From: Actinomyces sp. | GTDB lineage: Bacteria; Actinomycetota; Actinomycetes; Actinomycetales; Actinomycetaceae | DNA: 63,821 nucleotides | Direction: 5' to 3' | Assembly (NCBI RefSeq): GCF_029851875.1 | Contig: NZ_JARKVC010000026.1 | Coordinates: 1 to 63,821, forward strand | Shown: positions 36,530 to 44,087 of the stretch, in pieces | Layout: every line of letters begins with the position of its first letter | Position numbering within the stretch: the stretch's first letter is position 1 | Made by a program: the position numbers and the translations under genes | Notes under the pieces: model-generated | Seen by the model: only the letters and a program-made list of their open reading frames with translations | Told to the model about the DNA's origin: nothing | Databases searched by the model: none

Positions 36530-36568
36530 ATTATACCCCCGCTAAACATGCATTGTCTAGCGGGGGTA
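36530..36568 (-). promoter_or_regulatory. hicAB promoter with palindromic operator
   Basis: Reading leftward, TAGACA (-35) and TATAAT (-10, 36530-36535) are 18 bp apart. An inverted repeat ACCCCCGCTA/TAGCGGGGGT (36534-36568) spans the -35 to -10 region. It is a likely operator for the HicB helix-turn-helix. Confidence 0.7.
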
Positions 36569-36583
36569 AATGTCGCTTCTCGC

Positions 36584-37000
36584 CTACTGCTCGTTCTCTG
36601 CGTCCGGCGGGTAGCCAGGGTCGAGGGCAGCCATCTGGTGATAGTCCCTCTCGGTCGGCTCATCCTCATCGTCCTCGTCGGGCGGGGCGGCCGGGAAGGT
36701 GACGACGACGGCGTCGTCGGCGGGGGCGGGCTGGGGTGGGGTGGAGGACTGGCGGGCAGCGACATACCCGATGTACTCGTCCACCGCATAGTTGATGAAG
36801 TCCCCAGCATCTCCGCCCGCAAGCACGTCGGAGATCAACTCAACATCATCGAGGGTGAACGGCTTCTCGTCGCGCAGACGCACGGCGACGTAGTTCTGAC
36901 TCTTACCGATCTTGCCTGCCAGGGTGTTGCCGGACATCCGTTGTACAGCCAACTGTGCCCTGATTGCGGCAGATACACACCGATGCAGGTCTGAGGTCAT
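36584..37000 (-). CDS. Phage repressor-like HTH protein
   Basis: 138 residues. An XRE-like N-terminal domain (about 15-65: AIRAQLAVQRMSGNTLAGKI, GKSQNYVAVRLR) is followed by a long acidic, Pro-rich tail (DDEDEPTERD). It lacks a visible LexA-type autocleavage domain, so inactivation may depend on the ImmA-like protease or the antirepressor. ATG 37000 is preferred to GTG 37006; neither has a Shine-Dalgarno site. It is divergent from the Cro-like gene. Confidence 0.75.
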   Translation of the reverse strand: MTSDLHRCVSAAIRAQLAVQRMSGNTLAGKIGKSQNYVAVRLRDEKPFTLDDVELISDVLAGGDAGDFINYAVDEYIGYVAARQSSTPPQPAPADDAVVVTFPAAPPDEDDEDEPTERDYHQMAALDPGYPPDAENEQ

Positions 37001-37041
37001 GGGCACAAGGGTACCCGCGACACGCCGACCCTGCCCGAGAG

Positions 37042-37088
37042 TTGACGATCAAACCCGCTCAGGTTAAGCAAACTCCCGTGAGTTCACG
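37042..37088 (+). promoter_or_regulatory. Rightward early promoter and candidate operator
   Basis: TTGACG at 37042-37047 and TAAGCA at 37065-37070 are 17 bp apart, just before the Cro-like start. The inverted repeat CGTGAgtTCACG at 37077-37088 overlaps the GTG start. Together with the divergent repressor this is the lysis-lysogeny switch. Confidence 0.55.
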
Positions 37089-37305
37089 AGAGACGCTCAC
37101 TCAGATCGCTGCTGGCCGCTTGCGAGCCGAAATGGCGTTCCGTCGTCATTCAAGTTCAGACCTTGCGTCTGCCCTTGGCCTCAGTCAGTCCTCTGCCTCT
37201 CGCCGAATGACGGGCGAAGTGAGCATGGATCTTGACGAGATCGAGACGGTCGTCAAATGGCTCGACATTCCGGTTGGGCAGCTCATCGAGGAGCAAGCCG
37301 CATAA
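37078..37305 (+). CDS. Cro-like HTH regulator
   Basis: 75 residues from GTG 37078, with an XRE-type helix-turn-helix (HSSSDLASALGLSQSSASRR). It is the first rightward gene and lies opposite the repressor, so a Cro-like role is inferred. A longer open frame upstream overlaps the repressor and is not used. Confidence 0.72.
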   Translation: MSSRETLTQIAAGRLRAEMAFRRHSSSDLASALGLSQSSASRRMTGEVSMDLDEIETVVKWLDIPVGQLIEEQAA

Positions 37306-37383
37306 CAACACCTCCAATCACAAGACCCCTCCGGCCCGCGCTAACAGTCCGGAGGGGAGGAACACCAATCACAAGGAGTTCTC

Positions 37384-38154
37384 ATGACTGAGATTACCAG
37401 GGTCCCGTTCCACGGGACTGAGATCGTCACCAACGACGACGGCACCCAGATCGCATTGAAGCCTGTGTGCGAGGCAATCGGCCTCGACTACTCGGCGCAG
37501 CGAAAGCGCCTGAGCCGTCAGCCCTGGGCAGGTATGGCCATGATGGCCATACCTTCACGCGGGGGTCTTCAGGACACCGTCACCGTCGACCGCCGCACGT
37601 TCACCATGTGGCTGGCCACCATCGACACCAGCCGCGTCAAGGACCAGGACGCACGCGCCCTCGTCGTCGCCTACCAGACCGAGGCCGCCGACGCGCTGGA
37701 CCGCTACTTCCACGACGGCGGCGTGATCAACCCCCGCGCCACCGAGCACCAGGTCAACGCCCTCATCCGCCAGGCCCAGATGCAGATGGAGCTGTGCCAG
37801 GCCGCTAAGGGTCTGATCGACGCCGACCACCTGCAGGCCAAGGCCCGCATCATCCTGGCCCGCGGCATGGGCGAGGCACCTCAGATCGACCCACAGTCGA
37901 TGCCCCTGTACACGCAGGACTTCCTGCGCGACAAGAACCTGTCGCGCAACAAGCTGCGCAGCGTCATGGGGAACTTCGGTAAGGCCGTCAAGGCCGCCTA
38001 CATCGCGGAGAACGGCGTCGAGCCCGACGAGTACCCGATGAACCTCACCAACGGCCAGGTCCGCCACGTCAAGGCATACACCGAAGCCGACCGGCCGCTG
38101 ATGGAGCGCGTGTGGGCCGAGAAGTTCGCCGCCAAGGTCGGAGGTGCCCGATGA
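37384..38154 (+). CDS. Phage antirepressor, P22 Ant-like N-terminal domain
   Basis: 256 residues. The N-terminus VPFHGTEIVTNDDGTQIALK ... RKRLSRQPWAGMAMMAIPSRGG ... RTFTMWLATID fits the P22_AR_N domain. The C-terminal half (RDKNLSRNKLRSVMGNFGKAVKAAY) is helical and DNA-binding-like. It should counter the repressor and so favour induction. An AAGGAG ribosome site precedes the ATG. Confidence 0.87.
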   Translation: MTEITRVPFHGTEIVTNDDGTQIALKPVCEAIGLDYSAQRKRLSRQPWAGMAMMAIPSRGGLQDTVTVDRRTFTMWLATIDTSRVKDQDARALVVAYQTEAADALDRYFHDGGVINPRATEHQVNALIRQAQMQMELCQAAKGLIDADHLQAKARIILARGMGEAPQIDPQSMPLYTQDFLRDKNLSRNKLRSVMGNFGKAVKAAYIAENGVEPDEYPMNLTNGQVRHVKAYTEADRPLMERVWAEKFAAKVGGAR

Positions 38155-38375
38155 CCACTTCATCTCTTGTCGCGCTGTGCGTGTCCATCGCCTGCGCCGC
38201 GATCGGCGTCGGCCTTGCTGTCCGGTCTAGGAACCGCCGCCGCCCTCAGGTCTACGAGATGACCTTCTACGTCAACACGGACGACCCGCGTCGGGCAGCG
38301 GACCTGATCGTCGAGGAGCTGCGGGGTCTCGTCGGCATCGCTCCTGTGAACACCAGCGGGGAGGACCAGTCATGA
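38151..38375 (+). CDS. Small membrane protein, phage early region
   Basis: 74 residues starting with one membrane helix (about 4-22), followed by a basic RSRNRRRP and a soluble tail. ATG overlaps the antirepressor stop by 4 bp. It is the first link of a long chain of 4-bp overlaps. The function is unknown. Confidence 0.62.
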   Translation: MTTSSLVALCVSIACAAIGVGLAVRSRNRRRPQVYEMTFYVNTDDPRRAADLIVEELRGLVGIAPVNTSGEDQS

Positions 38376-38479
38376 CCGCCCCGTCTCACGCCCTGCCGTC
38401 GGCTCCCCTGGCTGCCCTGTGGCGGGCACTGACCACACCCAGACACACACCACGACACAGGAAGGAGAGCCGGGCATGA
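38372..38479 (+). CDS. Very small phage ORF (35 aa)
   Basis: 35 residues, basic and Pro/Ala-rich. The ATG overlaps the preceding stop (ATGA) and the stop overlaps the following ATG (ATGA). Exact 4-bp coupling on both sides argues that it is translated. No domain. Confidence 0.5.
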   Translation: MTAPSHALPSAPLAALWRALTTPRHTPRHRKESRA

Positions 38480-39051
38480 GGTACGACAACGACCCGATGA
38501 CGTGGATTGGATGCCACGGCTTTTCCGGCAACCCGGAGCAGGTGCAGGCCGGCTTCGACCTGTTGAACGCTGCCAGCCTCCTGCACGACCAGGCTGCCGT
38601 CCTGGAATCCTGCCACCAGGGTGACCTGGTGCAGGTGGCGGGCATTGTCTCCCGCCACCTGCGTGAGGTCCTAGACCTCCTGGACGGGCTGCACGGTGAC
38701 GAGCGCCCCGCCGGTGGGCACGGAGACTGCGACGTCTCCGACGCTGGTGTGCAGCGTGACGATGCCGGGAGTGCTGAACAGGTTCGCGACATCGAATGCA
38801 CTGTGTGCGTCCTTGGTAGGTGCATAGCCGATCTTGCTCGCAGAGCTGACCGTGTAGCCCTGTCCGTTGACCGTGACGAAAAGCTTCTCCATGTCTCCTC
38901 CTCGGTAGGTGGCGTCAAGCAGGGTGCTGTGACGCCGTCGTCAGGTAGTGGTGCCGACGAGCCTACCGAGGAGGTCCCCTCCCCTACCGGCTGTCACCTG
39001 TACGCGCTGACGGGCTCGTGCCGCCGCTGCCAGGCGGGGGGTGCGTCATGA
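38476..39051 (+). CDS. Hypothetical phage protein, partly overlaid by an antisense ORF
   Basis: 191 residues. The first 65 (MRYDNDPMTWIGCHGFSGN, then a helical part ending HLREVLDLLDG) look like a normal phage protein with AAGGAGAG upstream. From 38671 to 38892 codon use becomes poor (ATA, AGA and many T-ending codons) while the opposite strand carries a well-formed gene. The last part has CHLYALTGSCRRCQAG. Start and stop both couple to neighbours by 4-bp overlaps, so the frame is probably still used. Confidence 0.5.
   Translation: MRYDNDPMTWIGCHGFSGNPEQVQAGFDLLNAASLLHDQAAVLESCHQGDLVQVAGIVSRHLREVLDLLDGLHGDERPAGGHGDCDVSDAGVQRDDAGSAEQVRDIECTVCVLGRCIADLARRADRVALSVDRDEKLLHVSSSVGGVKQGAVTPSSGSGADEPTEEVPSPTGCHLYALTGSCRRCQAGGAS
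38671..38892 (-). CDS. Antisense-nested small protein
   Basis: 73 residues, MEKLFVTVNGQGYTVSSASK followed by beta-rich text (VTLHTSVGDVAVSVPTGGA). GAGGAGG lies 4-10 nt before the ATG. Third positions are mostly G/C, better than in the overlapping plus frame. A perfect 13-bp inverted repeat, 38897-38909 and 38962-38974, contains this ribosome site. Possibly a moron gene inserted against transcription. The function is unknown. Confidence 0.5.
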   Translation of the reverse strand: MEKLFVTVNGQGYTVSSASKIGYAPTKDAHSAFDVANLFSTPGIVTLHTSVGDVAVSVPTGGALVTVQPVQEV

Positions 39052-39305
39052 GTGTCGAGCGCGCCTACTCCACGGCGCAGGTGGCCGAGCTGATGGGGCT
39101 GTCCGTCTACACCGTCATGCAGCACTGCCGTAGTGGCCGAATCCCGGGCGCTTTCCGTGCTGGTAGTGAGCACGGTCGGTGGCGGATCCCAGAGTCCGCG
39201 CTGGAGGCGTACGGGCGTCGACACCTGGCGCCGGTGCCTGACGACCCGGCGAAGCTGCAGCCGCGTAGCGCGCGGTCTCGGCGTGGCAGACGGAGGGCCG
39301 CATGA
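39048..39305 (+). CDS. Helix-turn-helix (excisionase/AlpA-like) protein
   Basis: 85 residues with a MerR/excisionase-like winged helix: YSTAQVAELMGLSVYTVMQH, GRIPGAF, GRWRIPESALEAY. A basic tail follows. ATGA overlap with the previous stop. It may act as excisionase or as a regulator. Confidence 0.7.
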   Translation: MSVERAYSTAQVAELMGLSVYTVMQHCRSGRIPGAFRAGSEHGRWRIPESALEAYGRRHLAPVPDDPAKLQPRSARSRRGRRRAA

Positions 39306-39490
39306 GACGCCTCGGACTCCTGCTGTTCCTGCTGTCTGGCCTGGCTGGGTGCCTGGCCGCCGTCCTGGGTGGCGTCTCGAACGTCGCCGCGCTGGTGGGG
39401 ATGGGGGCGGGCCTGGCCGTGATGTGGCTGGCCGACCTCCCCACCACCCCGACAACTTCCACTGACTCACAGAGAGGGGCTCACCGATGA
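39302..39490 (+). CDS. Small membrane protein
   Basis: 62 residues with two short hydrophobic helices (about 4-22 and 27-46) and a Thr/Pro tail. Coupled on both sides by 4-bp overlaps. The function is unknown. Confidence 0.55.
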   Translation: MRRLGLLLFLLSGLAGCLAAVLGGVSNVAALVGMGAGLAVMWLADLPTTPTTSTDSQRGAHR

Positions 39491-39897
39491 GCCGACCCGA
39501 GAGCATCACCGACCTGCCGTATGAGAAGCGCTGCGTCCCGGTGGTCACCATCCACCCCGTGAGCGCGAGCACGCTCGACAGCGAGGGGCTGCACGAGCTC
39601 GCCGAGCTCCGCGAGGTGCTGGACAGCAGCCACACCCTCATGCCTTTCCGCGTGGACGACGGCGAGGCTGTCTACGTCAGGGACGTGACCGAGGCCGAGG
39701 CCAAGCACGTCCTGGCTGGGGAGCAGGCGATCTGGGACTCGCGCCGGTCCTGGTACGAGCGCGCCGCAGCCGGCGAGTACGTGGAGTCCTGGCGCCGTCC
39801 GCTCCTGGACGCTCACGCCGCTGCTGAGGGGCTGGACCCGGTCGACTGGGACGCCATGGACGCCTCCGAGGCCGCTGAGGGCGGTGACGTGCGGTGA
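39487..39897 (+). CDS. Hypothetical phage protein
   Basis: 136 residues, acidic and soluble, with a helical segment EGLHELAELREVLDSS and a middle EAVYVRDVTEAEAKHVLAG. No recognised domain. It lies in the overlap-coupled early operon. Confidence 0.6.
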   Translation: MSRPESITDLPYEKRCVPVVTIHPVSASTLDSEGLHELAELREVLDSSHTLMPFRVDDGEAVYVRDVTEAEAKHVLAGEQAIWDSRRSWYERAAAGEYVESWRRPLLDAHAAAEGLDPVDWDAMDASEAAEGGDVR

Positions 39898-40682
39898 TCG
39901 ACGTCAGGGTGACCACGCAGGAGGAGCTGGACGCGACGCTGACTGACCCGGGCATCGTCCCTGGTGAGCACAGGATCGTGATCTGCTCGCCCGCTGATGA
40001 GGCGATGCATGTGTATGACACGCGTGGCCTGTACGTCTACGTGTACGACAGTGCGACGGTCTACGCGTACGACAGGGCGACGGTCCACGCGGCCAGCAGG
40101 GCGACGGTCTACGTGTACGACAGTGCGACGGTCTACGCGTACGGCAGGGTGACGGTCTACGCGGCCAGCAGGGCGACGGTCCACGCGTACGACAGCGCGA
40201 CGGTGGAGGCTGGGACGCACGTCGCGGTCCACAGGATCGACGCCAGCGCCAGCGTCACGGGTGGCGTGCTCATCGACCACACGGGCAGCGAGCAACTCAC
40301 GGCCCGCCAGTGGTGCGGGTACACGGGGACCGCGACCGTCGGTGACGAGGCCGTCCTGTACAAGGCCTTGGCCAGCAGCCTCGTCAGCGGCGAGGAGTAC
40401 GGGCGCGCCACCAGGTGGCCGACGGAGGGTGTCGTCTCGTGCGACGACTGGGACCCGTCCCCGGTCTGCGGCGGCGGCCTGCACCTGTCCCCCACCCCGT
40501 GGCAGGCGGGGCGGTTCACGGCCCACGAGGGGGGCGGAGGGGTGCGCTACCTGGAGTGCCGGGTGGCCCTGGACGACCTCGTGCCCGTCCCTGGAGGCTC
40601 GGCCAAGGCCAAGGCCCGTCGCGTGCGCGTGGTGCGCGAGGTCGCCGCCGACGGCACGCCGGTGGGCGGTGGTGCGCTGTGA
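39894..40682 (+). CDS. Repeat-containing (DUF7666-like) beta-helix-type protein
   Basis: 262 residues. Residues about 43-104 are tandem 8-residue units of the form ATVYAYDS / ATVHAASR, encoded by 24-nt near-repeats at about 40020-40210. The remainder has GGVLIDHTGSEQLTARQWCG and LYKALASSLVSGEEYG. I recall related actinophage proteins described as DUF7666, but no function. The repeats suggest a small beta-solenoid. GTG start coupled by overlap. Confidence 0.65.
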   Translation: MIDVRVTTQEELDATLTDPGIVPGEHRIVICSPADEAMHVYDTRGLYVYVYDSATVYAYDRATVHAASRATVYVYDSATVYAYGRVTVYAASRATVHAYDSATVEAGTHVAVHRIDASASVTGGVLIDHTGSEQLTARQWCGYTGTATVGDEAVLYKALASSLVSGEEYGRATRWPTEGVVSCDDWDPSPVCGGGLHLSPTPWQAGRFTAHEGGGGVRYLECRVALDDLVPVPGGSAKAKARRVRVVREVAADGTPVGGGAL

Positions 40683-40864
40683 GCCGGGCACGTACAGCCG
40701 CGCAGGCCGTCACGGCCGGTGCGCTGATTGTCGCGATGTCGCCCCTCCTGGCCGTGTGCGCTGGTTTTGCTGGCCTGTCGTTGGTGCTGGACGAGGCCGC
40801 CCAGCGTCGTCGCACGCGACGCGAGCGGGCTGCCCTGGCCGCCGTGAGGGGTGAGGTCCGGTGA
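40679..40864 (+). CDS. Small membrane protein
   Basis: 61 residues, one hydrophobic helix (about 11-36) and a basic tail RRRTRRERAA. GTG start overlapping the previous stop by 4 bp. Confidence 0.5.
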   Translation: MSRARTAAQAVTAGALIVAMSPLLAVCAGFAGLSLVLDEAAQRRRTRRERAALAAVRGEVR

Positions 40865-41058
40865 TCGGGCTGGGGAGCGCGGCGTCTGACCGTGCGTGGG
40901 AGGCGCGTCTCGCCGCCGAGCAGGAGCACCACGACGCGCTGCGGTGCGGTGAGTGCGGGGAGCTCTACGACTGTGACCTCGTGTCCTGGTGCAGCCGCAC
41001 GGGTGACTGGGAGTGCGAGGACTGCCAGGACTACTACCACGGGGGTGACGCGTCGTGA
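40861..41058 (+). CDS. Small putative zinc-binding protein
   Basis: 65 residues with CGEC near 29 and CEDC near 52, plus an intermediate cysteine pair (DCD, WCS). A zinc-ribbon-like pattern. Coupled on both sides by overlaps. Confidence 0.55.
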   Translation: MIGLGSAASDRAWEARLAAEQEHHDALRCGECGELYDCDLVSWCSRTGDWECEDCQDYYHGGDAS

Positions 41059-41543
41059 GCCGGATCGACTGGACGCACGGCCCGGTGCCGTGCAGCGTGT
41101 GCAAGCGCCCCATGCGCAACGGCAACCGAAAGGACATGGAGGGGTGGGAGGGTACCGTCCGCCACGCCGCCCACGGCCTGTGCGACGCCTGCTACAAGCG
41201 CACAGGCTGCGGCGCGAGGCAGAAGCGGCGGCGGGCGCGTAAGACGCCGCAAGGCGTGACGGAGGCTGGCAGCACCAGGCATATCCGCACCTCCACGCGC
41301 ACGCAGCCCACCGGGCCGGGCCGCCCCCTGGTGTACACCTGGCAGCCCCTGCCGGGCGACGTCCCCATGGTTCACCAGGAGCACGAGGCGATCAGGAGCC
41401 TGATGGGCTACCTGCGTGCCACCGGGCTGCTGCTGTGCTCGCGCCCCCAGGTGGAGGTGCGTCACGGGCAGGACGCGCTGCTGCGCCTGCACGTGCGGGT
41501 GCGTCCCGCCACCGGCAGCGCCAAGCGAAAGACGGAGCCGTGA
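41055..41543 (+). CDS. Putative zinc-finger protein
   Basis: 162 residues. The N-terminus carries CSVC (13-16) and CDAC (43-46), a likely treble-clef or ribbon site, followed by a basic stretch RQKRRRARKT. The C-terminal part is helical. DNA binding is possible. Confidence 0.55.
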   Translation: MSRIDWTHGPVPCSVCKRPMRNGNRKDMEGWEGTVRHAAHGLCDACYKRTGCGARQKRRRARKTPQGVTEAGSTRHIRTSTRTQPTGPGRPLVYTWQPLPGDVPMVHQEHEAIRSLMGYLRATGLLLCSRPQVEVRHGQDALLRLHVRVRPATGSAKRKTEP

Positions 41544-41863
41544 GCATCGACGACACTGTCAGCTATGTACTGACCGGGTCGCGTGGCGGTACCGCCACCC
41601 GCCACGTCATGGCGGTCAGCCAGGTCGCCACCCGCACCCTGGGCGGCCCCGACCGGGCCAGGGTGGTGGTGCGGCGCCTGTGCCGCGGCACGGCGCTGAC
41701 GCGTCCCGCCTCGGAGGTGGAGCGCGCAGACCGCAACGTCCGCCTGGCGCACGAGACCGGCCGCCTGTGCGCCACGTGCCGCACCCGCTGGATGCAGGCC
41801 CTGGACCACACCGACGACCTGGGTACCCCCGGCCTGCTGGACCTGACGGAGGTGGGAGCGTGA
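41540..41863 (+). CDS. Hypothetical phage protein
   Basis: 107 residues from GTG 41540, with a single CATC motif near residue 78. No domain recognised. Overlap-coupled to both neighbours. Confidence 0.5.
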   Translation: MSIDDTVSYVLTGSRGGTATRHVMAVSQVATRTLGGPDRARVVVRRLCRGTALTRPASEVERADRNVRLAHETGRLCATCRTRWMQALDHTDDLGTPGLLDLTEVGA

Positions 41864-42876
41864 GCACCCAGGTACCCGCGCCCGTCGGCCCCGGCAAGGG
41901 TGTCCAGCGTGACCGCTACGGGCGGCCCCTGATCGTCACCCCCACAGGACAGGTCAAGGGGTACACGCGCTGCACGACCTTCGTCGACGCCCTGGACGAC
42001 AAGGCGACCCTGACCGCCTGGAAGCAGAGGATGGTGGCCCAGGGGCTCGCCCACCGGCCCGACATCCTGGCCGCCGTCAAGGCCGTCGCGGACCCCTCCT
42101 CCAAGGAGGGGCGCGGCGAGCTCAACCGCCTGTGCGAGCAGGCGCTGGAGGCGGCCGGGGCGTCAGCCAAGGCCACCATCGGCACCACCCTGCACGCCGT
42201 GTGCGAGCGCTGGGAGCGCGGCGAGGACGTCACCAGCCTGGTCCCCGACGGACAGGAGCCGACCGTCGCCGCGTACCAGGAGGCCGTCACCACCCACCGG
42301 CTGCGAGCCCTGCAGATCGAGACCTTCGGCGTGGAGGACAGCCTCCAGGTGGCAGGCACCTGGGACCGTGTCTACCGCACCCCCGGCGGCGAGACGGTCA
42401 TCGGGGACCTCAAGACCGGCTCCACCCTCGACTACGGGGCAGGAAAGTTCGCCATGCAGCTGGCCGTCTACGCCCACTGCACCCAGTACGACCCTGTCAC
42501 CGGGCAGCGCACGCCGCTGCCGGGAGTCTCCCAGGAGCGGGCCCTGCTCATCCACCTACCCGAGGGGCAGGGGCGGTGCGACCTGTACTGGCTGAACATC
42601 GCCCGCGGCTGGGAGGCCGTCGAGCTCGCCTGGAAGGTGCGCCAGCACCGCCGCGTCAAGCGCGACCAGTGGCTCACCCCGTACACCGGCGGCACCGCCC
42701 AGGCGCTAGCCGCAGGTACCACCGGGGAGGCGTCATCGGCCCTCCTGAACGCCATCAGCCAAGCGCCCACGGTCCAGGCCCTGGAGGGCCTGTGGGCAGC
42801 CCACCAGGGCACCTGGCAGCCGGTGCACACCGACGCCGCCAGGGCACGAAAGACCGCCCTCACGCAGGCCGCGTGA
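41860..42876 (+). CDS. PD-(D/E)XK nuclease family protein (RecB/Cas4-like)
   Basis: 338 residues. The C-terminal nuclease core shows H in GTTLHAVCERW, the acidic strand VIGDLKTGS (D-x-K) and a QLAVYAHCTQY helix, which is the RecB/exonuclease order H...D...DxK...QxxxY. It probably processes DNA ends for phage recombination or replication. GTG start with 4-bp overlap, the last of the chain. A possible ssDNA-binding partner follows. Confidence 0.75.
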   Translation: MSTQVPAPVGPGKGVQRDRYGRPLIVTPTGQVKGYTRCTTFVDALDDKATLTAWKQRMVAQGLAHRPDILAAVKAVADPSSKEGRGELNRLCEQALEAAGASAKATIGTTLHAVCERWERGEDVTSLVPDGQEPTVAAYQEAVTTHRLRALQIETFGVEDSLQVAGTWDRVYRTPGGETVIGDLKTGSTLDYGAGKFAMQLAVYAHCTQYDPVTGQRTPLPGVSQERALLIHLPEGQGRCDLYWLNIARGWEAVELAWKVRQHRRVKRDQWLTPYTGGTAQALAAGTTGEASSALLNAISQAPTVQALEGLWAAHQGTWQPVHTDAARARKTALTQAA

Positions 42877-42919
42877 GGACTGGACACCACCAACACACTC
42901 ACAAGAAAGAGACACGACC

Positions 42920-43348
42920 ATGACAGTCAGCAACCCGTTCGCAGCCCCCGCAGCCCCCTCCGGCTTCAAGCCCGCCGACAACGAGGGACGCCTGTGCCTG
43001 TTCGAGCCGACCGGCTCCAAGCAGGTCGACGACCAGTACAACCCCGGCCAGAAGGCGGACGTCATCGAGACCGCCGTGACCGTCCTGGACGGCCCGGGAG
43101 CGCCCGCCGTCTACGCCGACACCCTGGTCTTCCAGAAGGTCATGCAGTCCCAGCTGCGACCCCGCATCGGGCAGATGGTGCTGGGCCGCATCGTCAAGGG
43201 GCAGGCCAAGCCGGGCCAGTCGGCCCCCTGGATGATCCAGGACCCGACCGAGGAGGAGGTCGCCGCCGGCGTCGCCTACCTCAACTCCCGGCAGGCCTCC
43301 CAGTTCCAGGCGCCGGCCCCCACCTCGACGCCGGGCGTGCCGTTCTGA
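42920..43348 (+). CDS. Possible phage ssDNA-binding protein
   Basis: 142 residues. A compact N-terminal domain and a low-complexity C-terminus QAPAPTSTPGVPF. The ending GVPF recalls the DxPF tail through which SSB recruits partners. Its position between a RecB-like nuclease and the primase-helicase genes fits. No OB-fold can be proven by eye. AAGAAAGAG precedes the ATG. Confidence 0.45.
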   Translation: MTVSNPFAAPAAPSGFKPADNEGRLCLFEPTGSKQVDDQYNPGQKADVIETAVTVLDGPGAPAVYADTLVFQKVMQSQLRPRIGQMVLGRIVKGQAKPGQSAPWMIQDPTEEEVAAGVAYLNSRQASQFQAPAPTSTPGVPF

Positions 43349-43469
43349 CCTGAGCCTGCGGCCCGTTCGTGACCGCCCCTGCCCCATCACCGTTGTCGTT
43401 CTCCTTGCGGTGGTGGGGCGGGGAGGGCCCCGACCTGAACCCGTAGCCACCACCTATGGAGTAACTGCT

Positions 43470-44087
43470 ATGTCCTTCCTTGCCAGACCCCTCACCAGCA
43501 CCGAGCGCGCCTACCTCGACGCCGCCCAGGCCGACGACCAGGCCGAGGCCGCACGCCTCCTCGCCGTCCTGGACGCCCAGGACGCGGGCGACGAGCAGAG
43601 GCTGCGTGCGCCCGGCGCGCTCGGTGCCGCGGCGCTGTGGTACGCCGAGGTCCTCGGCTGGCCCGTCTTCCCGCTCATCCCCGGGGAGAAGCGGCCCGCC
43701 ACCCGGCATGGCCTCAAGGACGCCACCACCAGCGGCCAGCAGGTGCGGGCGTGGTGGAAGGCCAGCCCCGCCTCCAACATCGGGCTGCCCACCGGGCACA
43801 CCTTCGATGTCATCGACGTCGACACCCCCACCGCGATCACCGCCGCCGCCCAGGCCGGCTACGACCTGCCCGACTGGGACACGCCCGGCGCGCTGCTCGC
43901 CACCGTCCGCACACCCCGCGGCTGGCACCTGTACGTGCCCACCACCGGGCAGCGCAACCGCACAGGCGTCATCCCCCACGTCGACTTCCGGGGCCTGGGC
44001 GGCTACGTCGTCGCACCCCCATCAATCGTTGACGGGCGCCGCTACGCCTGGGACGCCGCCCCCGAGATCACCCGCGAGGCGGCCTGA
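43470..44087 (+). CDS. Bifunctional primase/polymerase (prim-pol) domain protein
   Basis: 205 residues with AEP prim-pol signatures: ALWYAEVLGWPVFPLIPGEKRP, WWKASPASNIGLPTG, FDVIDVD with the metal-binding aspartates, GWHLYVP (catalytic His) and GLGGYVVAPPS. It primes phage DNA synthesis together with the helicase that starts at its stop codon (TGATG). GGAG lies before ATG 43470. Confidence 0.87.
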   Translation: MSFLARPLTSTERAYLDAAQADDQAEAARLLAVLDAQDAGDEQRLRAPGALGAAALWYAEVLGWPVFPLIPGEKRPATRHGLKDATTSGQQVRAWWKASPASNIGLPTGHTFDVIDVDTPTAITAAAQAGYDLPDWDTPGALLATVRTPRGWHLYVPTTGQRNRTGVIPHVDFRGLGGYVVAPPSIVDGRRYAWDAAPEITREAA

